Assembly (NCBI GenBank): GCA_946482335.1
Contig: CAMLRG010000258.1
Coordinates: 1 to 6,691, forward strand
From: an uncultured Duganella sp.
GTDB taxonomy: Bacteria; Pseudomonadota; Gammaproteobacteria; Burkholderiales; Burkholderiaceae
Direction of reading: 5' to 3'
DNA length: 6,691 nucleotides
The notes beneath the pieces were generated by a model. The model saw only the letters and a program-made list of their open reading frames with translations, did not search any database and had not been told where the DNA came from. The position numbers and the translations under genes were made by a program. How positions within the stretch are numbered: the stretch's first letter is position 1; the number at the start of each line of letters is the position of its first letter. Shown piece by piece: positions 1 to 5,066 of this stretch.

Positions 1-21
1 CGTCAGCAGCAGAGAAGCGAG

Positions 22-50
22 ATTATGCGGTACAGCGTGCAACTCGTCAA
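22..50 (-). promoter_or_regulatory. Leftward sigma-70 promoter, proximal; probably rRNA operon
   Basis: Read on the minus strand there is a -35 box TTGACG (45-50), a 17-bp spacer and a -10 box CATAAT (22-27). Each box matches five of six consensus bases at the ideal spacing. The predicted start is near base 15, so the transcript leaves the window on the left. The leader just downstream (minus strand, CTGCTGCTGACG at 12-1) resembles what I recall preceding 16S rRNA in Burkholderiales, but this is memory and not a search. The promoter is seen in the sequence; the rRNA assignment is inference. Another strong stable-RNA or ribosomal-protein gene would also fit. Confidence 0.6.
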
Positions 51-109
51 CCCCTCTTGTTTCCCGCTTCGTTTCGCGCTGTTGGCTGCGTTGCGTTGCG
101 AGGGACAGA

Positions 110-138
110 ACTATAGCCGACCTGCGCCCGGCGCGCAA
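110..138 (-). promoter_or_regulatory. Second leftward sigma-70-like promoter, tandem distal copy
   Basis: On the minus strand, TTGCGC (133-138), a 17-bp spacer and TATAGT (110-115) form a second promoter. Its -10 box is good (5/6) and its -35 box weak (3/6). It lies 88 bp upstream of the proximal promoter and points the same way. Two tandem leftward promoters are the arrangement typical of bacterial rRNA operons, which supports that reading of the left edge. The weak -35 box leaves room for a chance match. Confidence 0.4.
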
Positions 139-152
139 GGGGATTCTTGCGA

Positions 153-168
153 AAACCGGTAAACCGGT
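153..168. repeat. Perfect tandem octamer AAACCGGT x2
   Basis: AAACCGGT occurs at 153-160 and again immediately at 161-168. Each unit contains the palindrome ACCGGT. The second copy overlaps the start of the hairpin at 166-191. It sits between the echA 3' end and the leftward promoters. Its function is unknown; it may be a protein-binding site or part of a dispersed intergenic repeat. Confidence 0.55.
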
Positions 169-191
169 GTCAGGCCCGAGGGCCTGACACC
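166..191 (-). terminator. Perfect 11-bp hairpin behind echA, candidate terminator
   Basis: Arms GGTGTCAGGCC (166-176) and GGCCTGACACC (181-191) are perfectly complementary around a 4-base loop CGAG. The hairpin begins 23 bp past the echA stop codon in the direction of echA transcription. No clean T-run follows on either strand; leftward, only short T3-T4 runs appear within the octamer repeat. It could end or slow echA transcription before the leftward promoters, or it may belong to a dispersed palindromic repeat. I recall GGTGTCAG-type palindromes being common between genes in Oxalobacteraceae, but have not checked this. Confidence 0.5.
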
Positions 192-214
192 CCCTCTGCT
201 CGGCGGGTGGGGGA

Positions 215-991
215 TTACAGGCCGTCGAAGTTCGGGGGGCGCTTTTCCAGGAAGGCGTACATGCCTTCGCGCTGGGCTGGGGTGCCGAAGCCGGCGTGGA
301 ACAAGCGGCGCTCATAATTCACGCCTTCGCTCAGCGTGGTTTCGAAGGCGCGGTTGACGCAATCCTTGATCTGCATGGCGACCGAAACCGGCATCTGGGC
401 GATGCCATGTGCAATATCCAATACCGATTCGATCAGCTTGTCGGCTGGGACCACGCGCGATACCAGGCCAATGCGCTCCGCTTCGGCGGCGTCGATCATG
501 CGGGTCGTCAGCAGCATATCCATGGCTTTCGATTTGCCGATGGTACGCGGCAGGCGCTGCGTACCGCCTGCGCCCGGCGTAACGCCGACCTTGATTTCGG
601 GCTGGCCGAATTTTGCGCTGTCGGCAGCGACGAGGAAGTCGCACATCATCGCCAGCTCGCAACCGCCGCCCAGCGCAAAGCCGGCCACGGCGCCGATCAC
701 CGGCTTGCGCACTTTCAGGATGTGCTCCCAATTGCGGCCGATGTAATTGTCGCGGTGGGTGTCCTGGTAGGTGTAGTCCTTCATCGCGGCGATGTCGGCG
801 CCTGCGGCGAAAGCCTTTTCGCTGCCGGTCAGTACGATCACGTGGATGGCCGGATCCTTCTCGAACTTGGCGAAAGCTTCGCCAAGCTCGTTCATCATAT
901 TGTCGTTCAGGGCATTCAGTGCCTTAGGTCGGTTCAGGCGGATCAACGCTACTTTTTCGTGTACTTCTACGAGCAGGTCCTGGTATTCCAT
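215..991 (-). CDS. Enoyl-CoA hydratase (crotonase family)
   Basis: This 258-residue protein has the usual length of a bacterial enoyl-CoA hydratase. These soluble enzymes add water across the 2,3 double bond of trans-2-enoyl-CoA in beta-oxidation and related acyl-CoA pathways. The CoA and oxyanion-hole segment AFAAGADIAAM lies at 60-70 and the second oxyanion-hole segment GGGCELAMMCD at 108-118. Glu112 and Glu132 (in FGQPEIKVG) are 20 residues apart, matching the two catalytic glutamates (144 and 164) of rat mitochondrial hydratase. Both are present, so hydratase activity is more likely than isomerase or another crotonase reaction. The ATG at 991-989 has a GGAGG ribosome site seven bases upstream. 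The gene looks monocistronic: a divergent gene lies upstream and leftward promoters downstream. The physiological substrate (fatty acid, phenylacetate or branched chain) cannot be read from the sequence. Confidence 0.93.
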   Translation of the reverse strand: MEYQDLLVEVHEKVALIRLNRPKALNALNDNMMNELGEAFAKFEKDPAIHVIVLTGSEKAFAAGADIAAMKDYTYQDTHRDNYIGRNWEHILKVRKPVIGAVAGFALGGGCELAMMCDFLVAADSAKFGQPEIKVGVTPGAGGTQRLPRTIGKSKAMDMLLTTRMIDAAEAERIGLVSRVVPADKLIESVLDIAHGIAQMPVSVAMQIKDCVNRAFETTLSEGVNYERRLFHAGFGTPAQREGMYAFLEKRPPNFDGL

Positions 992-1023
992 TTATTGTCC
1001 TCCGGTCGTTTAGTTATCTGGCA

Positions 1024-1029
1024 ATTGTA
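1024..1029 (-). promoter_or_regulatory. Candidate -10 box for echA
   Basis: The minus strand reads TACAAT (1029-1024), five of six matches to the -10 consensus, giving a 5' leader of roughly 25 bases before the echA start. No convincing -35 box stands 16-18 bp upstream, so this is tentative. The 116-bp gap to the divergent usp gene must hold both promoters. Confidence 0.3.
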
Positions 1030-1096
1030 GCTGTTGTGGTCGAAGCGTGCGCCTTTGAATCAGGGCTGGTCCTACACTGGACTGGAGAATTTGACC

Positions 1097-1103
1097 GGAG
1101 GAG
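1097..1103 (+). promoter_or_regulatory. Ribosome binding site that fixes the usp start
   Basis: GGAGGAG lies four to six bases before the ATG at 1108 and complements the 3' end of 16S rRNA. It decides for this ATG over the in-frame GTG at 1036, which has no such site. Confidence 0.75.
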
Positions 1104-1107
1104 CGCC

Positions 1108-1545
1108 ATGTTCAAATCGATATTGCTGCCCACCGATGGCTCGCAACTGTCGGAGCGGGCCGCCCAGACTGCGATCGAGTTCGCAAAAATCCACGGCGCG
1201 CGCATCACGGTGGTGTCGGTGCTCCAACCCCTCCCCTTCGTGCCCATGGCCGATGCAGCTGTAATGCCAGACATTGGCGTATTCGACCGGGAAGTGCGCC
1301 GCAATGTACAGACTGCCCTCGATAAGGTGCAAGCCGCAGCCACGGCGGCCGGCATCGAATGCGATGCGGTGTTGGGCGAGGCGAACAGCCCGTATGAAGT
1401 GATCGTCAAGACAGCCGAAGAGCGCCACTGCGACATCATCCTGATGGCATCCCATGGCCGCAAGGGGCTGAACAAGCTATTCCTCGGCAGCGAAACGCAG
1501 AAAGTCCTGGCCCATACGCATTTGCCGGTCCTCGTGTTGCGCTGA
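1108..1545 (+). CDS. Universal stress protein, UspA family
   Basis: This is a 145-residue single-domain Usp protein. It opens with FKSILLPTDGS at 2-12, where Asp10 is the adenine-contacting position of ATP-binding members. It ends with the nucleotide loop ASHG (114-117), nine residues, then GS (127-128). This follows the G-x2-G-x9-G-S/T pattern, with Ala replacing the first Gly. ATP binding is therefore likely but unproven. Such cytoplasmic dimers aid survival under stress or growth arrest; their targets are mostly unknown. The ATG at 1108 was chosen because GGAGGAG (1097-1103) sits just before it and the protein then starts like its family. A GTG at 1036 would add 24 untypical residues. A TACACT at 1073-1078 could be a -10 box, but its -35 is poor. 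The neighbour echA is divergent, and nothing links their functions. Confidence 0.93.
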   Translation: MFKSILLPTDGSQLSERAAQTAIEFAKIHGARITVVSVLQPLPFVPMADAAVMPDIGVFDREVRRNVQTALDKVQAAATAAGIECDAVLGEANSPYEVIVKTAEERHCDIILMASHGRKGLNKLFLGSETQKVLAHTHLPVLVLR

Positions 1546-1551
1546 TGGCGC

Positions 1552-1592
1552 CTGGTTGTGAATTTGGTAATATTTGCCAAGTTTTCAACCAG
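1552..1592 (+). terminator. Nested hairpin with T-run after usp, candidate terminator or leader element
   Basis: An inner stem pairs TTGGTAA (1564-1570) with TTGCCAA (1574-1580), including one G-U pair, around a 3-base loop, and is followed by GTTTT (1581-1585). That is the look of a weak intrinsic terminator 18 bp after the usp stop. An outer perfect 7-bp pair, CTGGTTG (1552-1558) with CAACCAG (1586-1592), encloses it symmetrically with 5-base gaps on each side. The outer arm ends four bases before the ribosome site of the next gene, so the structure could also act in that gene's leader. The same AT-rich core contains TGGTAATAT (1565-1573), which could serve as an extended -10 promoter for the downstream gene. 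Confidence 0.45.
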
Positions 1593-1606
1593 AAGCGAGG
1601 AACCGC

Positions 1607-3238
1607 ATGCAGCATCACAGCCTCCTGGCGGGGTTGGCATTGGTCATGTCCAGTGCCGGCGCCGAGAACGTCCAGGTCACCGTCCGCCTCGCGGCGCCCG
1701 ACGCGCTGGAAGTCAGCTATCAGCTGCCCGCCAACTGCTCGCAGTTGCCCTTCTTGAAGAACGGGCAAGGCGCGGCCGAGATCCGTTCCCGATGGCAGGC
1801 GCTCGACGGCTGTGGCGAGGCCGATGGCGAAACACTCGCGCGCAACGCGAAGAGCTGCAAGGCCTTGACCTTCCGTGTGCCTGCCACCATCAACAAGGTC
1901 GCCGGTTACCCGGGCTCTTTCCCGACCGGGGATGGGATCTATGCCCATATGTCGAACTATGCGGTGGCCGAGGCTTGCGGGACCGTCAGCTACCGCTTTG
2001 CAGGGCCTGGAACCATCCTGACTGGACTGGCGAGACACGAGGATACCGCGCCCGCCCACGCCGATGCGCCAGCCCTGCTCTTCCCGACGCGCTTGCCCAA
2101 AGCCGGCACGAGCCTGGACTATTACGATCCTGCGCTCCCTTCCACCACCGTGCAGCAGTTGCGCGAGCGCGCCGAGCGTACGGCGTCCTGGCTGCACAAC
2201 CGTATGCCGGGCGCGCAATTCACGCGCCCGATCATTGCGGCGACGCTGGCAAAGGATCGCGGCGGCCCGAATATTGGGGGCAATGCCGGCGACGTACTGC
2301 ATCTTGCGCTGTTCAATTGGCCTGCCGAGCCGGCGCCTGAGGTATCGCGCCTGGCGAACAAGCTGGTGACGCACGAAATGAGCCACCGCTTCCAGATCCG
2401 CGACGCGGCCGACGTTTACCCGGACGCGCGCCTGATCCACGAAGGCGGCGGGGAATTCCTGCGCTGGCTGGTATCGCTTCATCACGGCTGGCTGACGCCG
2501 CAGGATGCCGCGACCGAACTGGATGGCGCGCTGGCCGCCTGCATGCTGATCACGGATGCCCGCCGCTGGCGCGACATGCCGCCGGCCGAAATCGGCGGCG
2601 CTTACCTGGAGTACGAATGCGGCTTGCCGGCGTATGTCTATGCACTGGCCGCCCGCCAGGGCAAGGACGATGCGCTGGCACGCATCGACGACTTTTACCG
2701 CCAGCTGCGCAAGGGTGCCAAACCCGATTTCGCGCAAGCGATGGAATGCGGGAGCCAGCCGTGCACGCCCAAGGTCTTGCCTGCGGTGCTGGAGGGGAGC
2801 CATGCCATGCGCGAAGAATGGGCCGCGGCACTGGACGCGACAGGGTTGGCACGCCCGGTCGCGCCGACGCAGCGTCAGACCGATGCCATGATGTTGCAGG
2901 CGCTCACCAAACTGGTCAGGGAAGACTGCCAGGGCAAGCGCAGCATGACGCCAACCGGCACCAGCGTCCTGGTAGATACGCTGCCCTCTTGCGCAACCTT
3001 GCATAAGGATGTGGAAGTGGTGCAGGTGGAAGGTCAGCCGCTGTTTGGCGGCGTGCAGGCGCTGCCTGCCATGACGCAGGCATGTTCGGTACGCAAGGAA
3101 GTGACTCTGGGCTTGAAGGATGGCGCGACGCTCGCCATACCTTGCCGCACGCCTTACGTCGCCAGCACGCGCATGTACGCCGCCGATATCGGCAAGATCA
3201 TGCGTGCACTTGGCGTGCCGGCCACGCCCGCCCGCTAG
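1607..3238 (+). CDS. Putative secreted zinc metallopeptidase (gluzincin, M1/M61-like)
   Basis: I do not recognise this 543-residue protein by name. It begins with a probable signal peptide (hydrophobic 6-18, cleavage likely after AGA at 19), so it should be exported. Residues about 21-60 resemble the N-terminal beta domain of M61 peptidases, a weak impression. The core shows THEMSHRF at 255-262: His256 and His260 as zinc ligands, Glu257 as catalytic base. After exactly 18 residues comes Glu279 in IHEGGGEFLRW, the third ligand as in M1 peptidases. EYECG at 335-339 resembles the M1 YEKG motif, making Tyr336 a candidate transition-state residue. No GAMEN exopeptidase motif is seen. Twelve cysteines suggest disulfides. 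The C-terminal 130 residues match nothing I know; no PDZ domain is evident. The ATG at 1607 has GAGG six bases upstream. An in-frame TTG at 1574 lacks a ribosome site, although it would add arginines to a signal peptide otherwise poor in positive charge. Substrate unknown. Confidence 0.75.
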   Translation: MQHHSLLAGLALVMSSAGAENVQVTVRLAAPDALEVSYQLPANCSQLPFLKNGQGAAEIRSRWQALDGCGEADGETLARNAKSCKALTFRVPATINKVAGYPGSFPTGDGIYAHMSNYAVAEACGTVSYRFAGPGTILTGLARHEDTAPAHADAPALLFPTRLPKAGTSLDYYDPALPSTTVQQLRERAERTASWLHNRMPGAQFTRPIIAATLAKDRGGPNIGGNAGDVLHLALFNWPAEPAPEVSRLANKLVTHEMSHRFQIRDAADVYPDARLIHEGGGEFLRWLVSLHHGWLTPQDAATELDGALAACMLITDARRWRDMPPAEIGGAYLEYECGLPAYVYALAARQGKDDALARIDDFYRQLRKGAKPDFAQAMECGSQPCTPKVLPAVLEGSHAMREEWAAALDATGLARPVAPTQRQTDAMMLQALTKLVREDCQGKRSMTPTGTSVLVDTLPSCATLHKDVEVVQVEGQPLFGGVQALPAMTQACSVRKEVTLGLKDGATLAIPCRTPYVASTRMYAADIGKIMRALGVPATPAR

Positions 3239-3242
3239 CGCC

Positions 3243-4475
3243 TTAGCGCGCCAGCTTCGGCAGCAGCACCCAGATATTGCCGCGCTGCTTCATGCGGCCG
3301 GCAAAATCGGCAGCCTCGGCGCCAAAGCCGAAGAAGACGTCGAGCCGGATGGCGCCCTTGATGGCGCCGCCGGTATCCTGCCCCATCATCAGCCTTTGCA
3401 ACGGCACCGCCTCTTCGCCGGGTAGTGTCGTGTTCAGGTAGATCGGTGCGCCCAGCGGCAACTGGCTGCGGTCAATCGCAACGGAACGCTGCGGCGTCAG
3501 CGGCACGTTCAGGGTCCCTTTCGGACCGACTTTCGGGTCGGGCAGCTTTTCTTCCTTGAAGAAGACATAGCTTGGGTTGGCGTTGAACAGTTCCTGCTGG
3601 CGCGTCGGATGGCCGTCGATCCAGGCTTTGATGCCCTGGGCGGTGGCTTGCTCGGCGGTCAGCTCGCCTTGCTGCACCAGCCATTTGCCGATCGACTGGT
3701 AAGGGCGGCCGTTCTGGTCAGCGTAGGCGACCCGCACCGTTTCCCCGTCGGCCATCTGCACCCGGCCGGAGCCCTGCACTTCCAGGAAAAATGCCTCGAC
3801 GGCGTCGTCCACCCACAGCAGCTCATTGCCTGGCAGTCCATTGCGGGCGATTTCTTCCCGCGCCGGGAATGGCACGACGCGCTTGCCCTTCAGGCGGCCG
3901 CGCACACGCTTGTTCGCCAGTTCGGGATAGACCGAGCCGAGGTCGACGATGACCATGTCGTCCGGCACCTTATAGAGAGCCGTCTGGTACGCACCGCCTT
4001 TCTTGCGGGCGCCGCGCAGCAGCGGTTCGTAATAGCCGGTAATCAAGCCGGTGTTGCTGCCGTCAGGCGCGATCACCTGGTGCGGGTCGAAGAAGGACTC
4101 GAAGAACAGGCGGATGGCCGATTCGCTGCCGGCGTCCACCGTCTTGGCGATGGCGCAAGGCTCCTTCCAGTCGGCACTGCCGGCCAATTTGGAACACGAC
4201 AGCATGAAGGCCGGCCAGGCCGCGCGCAAGTCGTCGCGGTCCCAACCTGGCAAGTCGGCAAAGCGGGCGGGGATGAGTTCAGCCTTCGCTGGGGCGGGCG
4301 CCACTGGCGCCGGCGGCGGGACGGTCGCCGGTGGCGTGACGGGCGCCGGGACGGGCGCGGGCTGGGCCGGCTTGGCGGGCGGCGCGCTCGGCGCAGGGGG
4401 CTGGGTGGCGCAGCCGGCCAGCATCAACGCGACGGCGGCGGCGCAAACGGGTAAACTACGGCGTGTCGAAAACAT
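3243..4475 (-). CDS. mltA: Membrane-bound lytic murein transglycosylase A, lipoprotein
   Basis: MltA cleaves the glycan bond between N-acetylmuramic acid and N-acetylglucosamine in peptidoglycan, leaving 1,6-anhydromuramic ends, and acts at the inner face of the outer membrane. This 410-residue protein starts with a lipoprotein signal peptide whose lipobox LAGC ends at Cys22. A Pro/Ala-rich linker follows (about 23-64). The MltA domain spans roughly 140-310 (GLITGYYEP at 143-151, FFLEVQGSGRV at 229-239). The C-terminal 3D domain (about 320-405) carries Asp335, Asp367 (QDTGGAIKGA) and Asp379 (RLDVFFG). By analogy with E. coli MltA, one of these aspartates, probably Asp367, is the catalytic acid. 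The linker is longer and more Pro-rich than in E. coli MltA. No good ribosome site precedes the ATG. The only 12 bp before the divergent small gene hold that gene's ribosome site instead, so the mltA promoter must lie within the small gene or beyond. Confidence 0.95.
   Translation of the reverse strand: MFSTRRSLPVCAAAVALMLAGCATQPPAPSAPPAKPAQPAPVPAPVTPPATVPPPAPVAPAPAKAELIPARFADLPGWDRDDLRAAWPAFMLSCSKLAGSADWKEPCAIAKTVDAGSESAIRLFFESFFDPHQVIAPDGSNTGLITGYYEPLLRGARKKGGAYQTALYKVPDDMVIVDLGSVYPELANKRVRGRLKGKRVVPFPAREEIARNGLPGNELLWVDDAVEAFFLEVQGSGRVQMADGETVRVAYADQNGRPYQSIGKWLVQQGELTAEQATAQGIKAWIDGHPTRQQELFNANPSYVFFKEEKLPDPKVGPKGTLNVPLTPQRSVAIDRSQLPLGAPIYLNTTLPGEEAVPLQRLMMGQDTGGAIKGAIRLDVFFGFGAEAADFAGRMKQRGNIWVLLPKLAR
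4452..4457 (+). promoter_or_regulatory. Candidate -10 box for the 33-residue membrane protein gene
   Basis: TAAACT (4452-4457) lies inside the first codons of mltA, about 30 bases before the small gene's ATG, and matches four or five of six -10 bases depending on alignment. The -35 position 17 bp upstream (GCGACG) is poor. Tentative; noted because the 12-bp gap leaves no room for a promoter. Confidence 0.25.
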
Positions 4476-4481
4476 GAGGTG
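4476..4481 (+). promoter_or_regulatory. Ribosome binding site of the 33-residue membrane protein gene
   Basis: GAGGTG lies seven bases before the ATG at 4488 and fills half of the 12-bp gap between the divergent mltA and small-protein start codons. It is the main evidence, along with the protein's composition, that this short frame is translated. Confidence 0.65.
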
Positions 4482-4487
4482 TTGTCT

Positions 4488-4589
4488 ATGTGGTATCTGA
4501 TGCTCGAAGCGCTGGTGGCGCTGTTCCTGCTGGTGTTCATCGTCTGGTGGACGCTGCCGTCCAAGAAAAAGAAGGACGGCGACAAGTAA
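4488..4589 (+). CDS. 33-residue single-pass membrane protein, function unknown
   Basis: The short frame starts MWYLMLEALVALF and continues with a hydrophobic stretch to about residue 24 (LLVFIVWWTLP). A strongly basic tail, SKKKKDGDK, follows. The layout is a single transmembrane helix with the Lys-rich C-terminus predicted in the cytoplasm by the positive-inside rule. A GAGGTG ribosome site sits at correct spacing, and codons are the GC-ending ones used by the neighbours. Its start is 12 bp from the divergent mltA start. Its stop codon directly touches the apaG stop codon on the other strand, with no base between. Being wedged between conserved genes with no spare DNA suggests it is maintained. 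I cannot name a family. It may be a small envelope protein, but nothing in the sequence ties it to MltA or ApaG function. Confidence 0.7.
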   Translation: MWYLMLEALVALFLLVFIVWWTLPSKKKKDGDK

Positions 4590-4964
4590 TCAGTGCAAGG
4601 TCCGCGGCAGCGACAGCACGAACTCCGGAATCTTCGTCTCGAACTGGTGGCCGTCTTCGGCCACGCAGAAGTATTCGCCATACATGGAGCCCTGCGGCGT
4701 GCGCAGCTGCGTGCCGCTGGTGTATTCGAACACCTCGCCCGGCGCGAGCAGCGGCTGGTGGCCCACCACGCCGAGACCACGCACTTCTTCCACATGGTTG
4801 TTGGCATCGGTGATCACCCAGTGCCGGGAAATCAGCTGGGCCGGCACCGTGCCGGTGTTCTTGATCGTGATGGTGTATGTAAACACAAAATTGGTGCGGT
4901 CCGGATTGGACTGTTCCGGCAGGTACTGGGTGCGTACCGTGACCGCAAACTCATACTGGGCCAT
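4590..4964 (-). CDS. apaG: ApaG protein (Co2+/Mg2+ efflux-associated, DUF525)
   Basis: This 124-residue protein has the standard ApaG length and covers the whole single-domain, fibronectin-like beta-sandwich. The family hallmark is clear: RHWVITDANN at 47-56, then VVGHQPLLAPGEVFEYTSG at 66-84, and a C-terminal MYGEYFC segment. The name comes from the corCD/apaG locus linked to cobalt and magnesium sensitivity in enterobacteria. The biochemical role in bacteria remains uncertain, and eukaryotic relatives are F-box protein domains. The ATG at 4964-4962 has AGGAA six bases upstream. It is transcribed away from rpe from a short divergent promoter region and ends flush against the small membrane-protein gene. 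It is not next to apaH or ksgA as in E. coli. Confidence 0.95.
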   Translation of the reverse strand: MAQYEFAVTVRTQYLPEQSNPDRTNFVFTYTITIKNTGTVPAQLISRHWVITDANNHVEEVRGLGVVGHQPLLAPGEVFEYTSGTQLRTPQGSMYGEYFCVAEDGHQFETKIPEFVLSLPRTLH

Positions 4965-4991
4965 AGAGTCTTCCTAGCTAACAATTGGGCA

Positions 4992-5020
4992 ATTCTAGTC
5001 CAAGCAATCGGACAGCGTCC
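4992..5020 (-). promoter_or_regulatory. Candidate apaG promoter
   Basis: On the minus strand TAGAAT (4997-4992) is a five-of-six -10 box, placing the start about 20 bases before the apaG ATG. Seventeen bp upstream, GGACGC (5020-5015) is a poor -35 box. It abuts the rpe -35 box on the other strand, so the two promoters are back to back. Confidence 0.4.
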
Positions 5021-5021
5021 G
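5009..5021. promoter_or_regulatory. Inverted repeat CGGAC-AGC-GTCCG between apaG and rpe
   Basis: A perfect 5-bp inverted repeat with a 3-base centre covers the -35 regions of both divergent promoters. It could be an operator controlling both genes or simply a chance GC-rich palindrome. Confidence 0.3.
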
Positions 5022-5037
5022 CACGGAAGCGTAAAAT
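5009..5037 (+). promoter_or_regulatory. Promoter of the rpe operon
   Basis: CGGACA (5009-5014, four of six -35 bases), a 17-bp spacer and TAAAAT (5032-5037, five of six -10 bases) form a credible sigma-70 promoter. The predicted start is near 5044, giving a leader of about 23 bases to the rpe ATG. That leader has a T-rich run and no clear ribosome binding site. Confidence 0.55.
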
Positions 5038-5066
5038 AACGCATCTTTTTTATCAGCCAACCAGCC

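Noticed and set aside
296..1030. A 244-codon plus-strand open frame opposite the enoyl-CoA hydratase
   Set aside because: It is a mirror of the hydratase reading frame, with His/Gln/Arg-rich composition and no ribosome site. The minus-strand gene has all catalytic residues.
1036..1107. Upstream GTG start for the universal stress protein
   Set aside because: No ribosome site precedes it and the 24 extra residues are foreign to the family; GGAGGAG marks the ATG at 1108.
1574..1606. Upstream TTG start for the putative peptidase
   Set aside because: It lies inside the hairpin and has no ribosome site, while GAGG marks the ATG at 1607. It is not fully excluded, because it would add positive charge to the signal peptide.
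1436..3004. A 522-codon open frame on the minus strand opposite the putative peptidase gene
   Set aside because: Its product is rich in Arg, Gln, Gly and Ala with no domain or motif, as expected from the antisense of a GC-rich gene. The plus-strand frame has a signal peptide, a metal site and a ribosome site.
3609..4454. A 281-codon plus-strand open frame opposite mltA, ending in a Gly/Arg-rich tail
   Set aside because: The Gly/Arg repeats are the antisense of the MltA Pro/Ala linker; there is no start signal and no domain.
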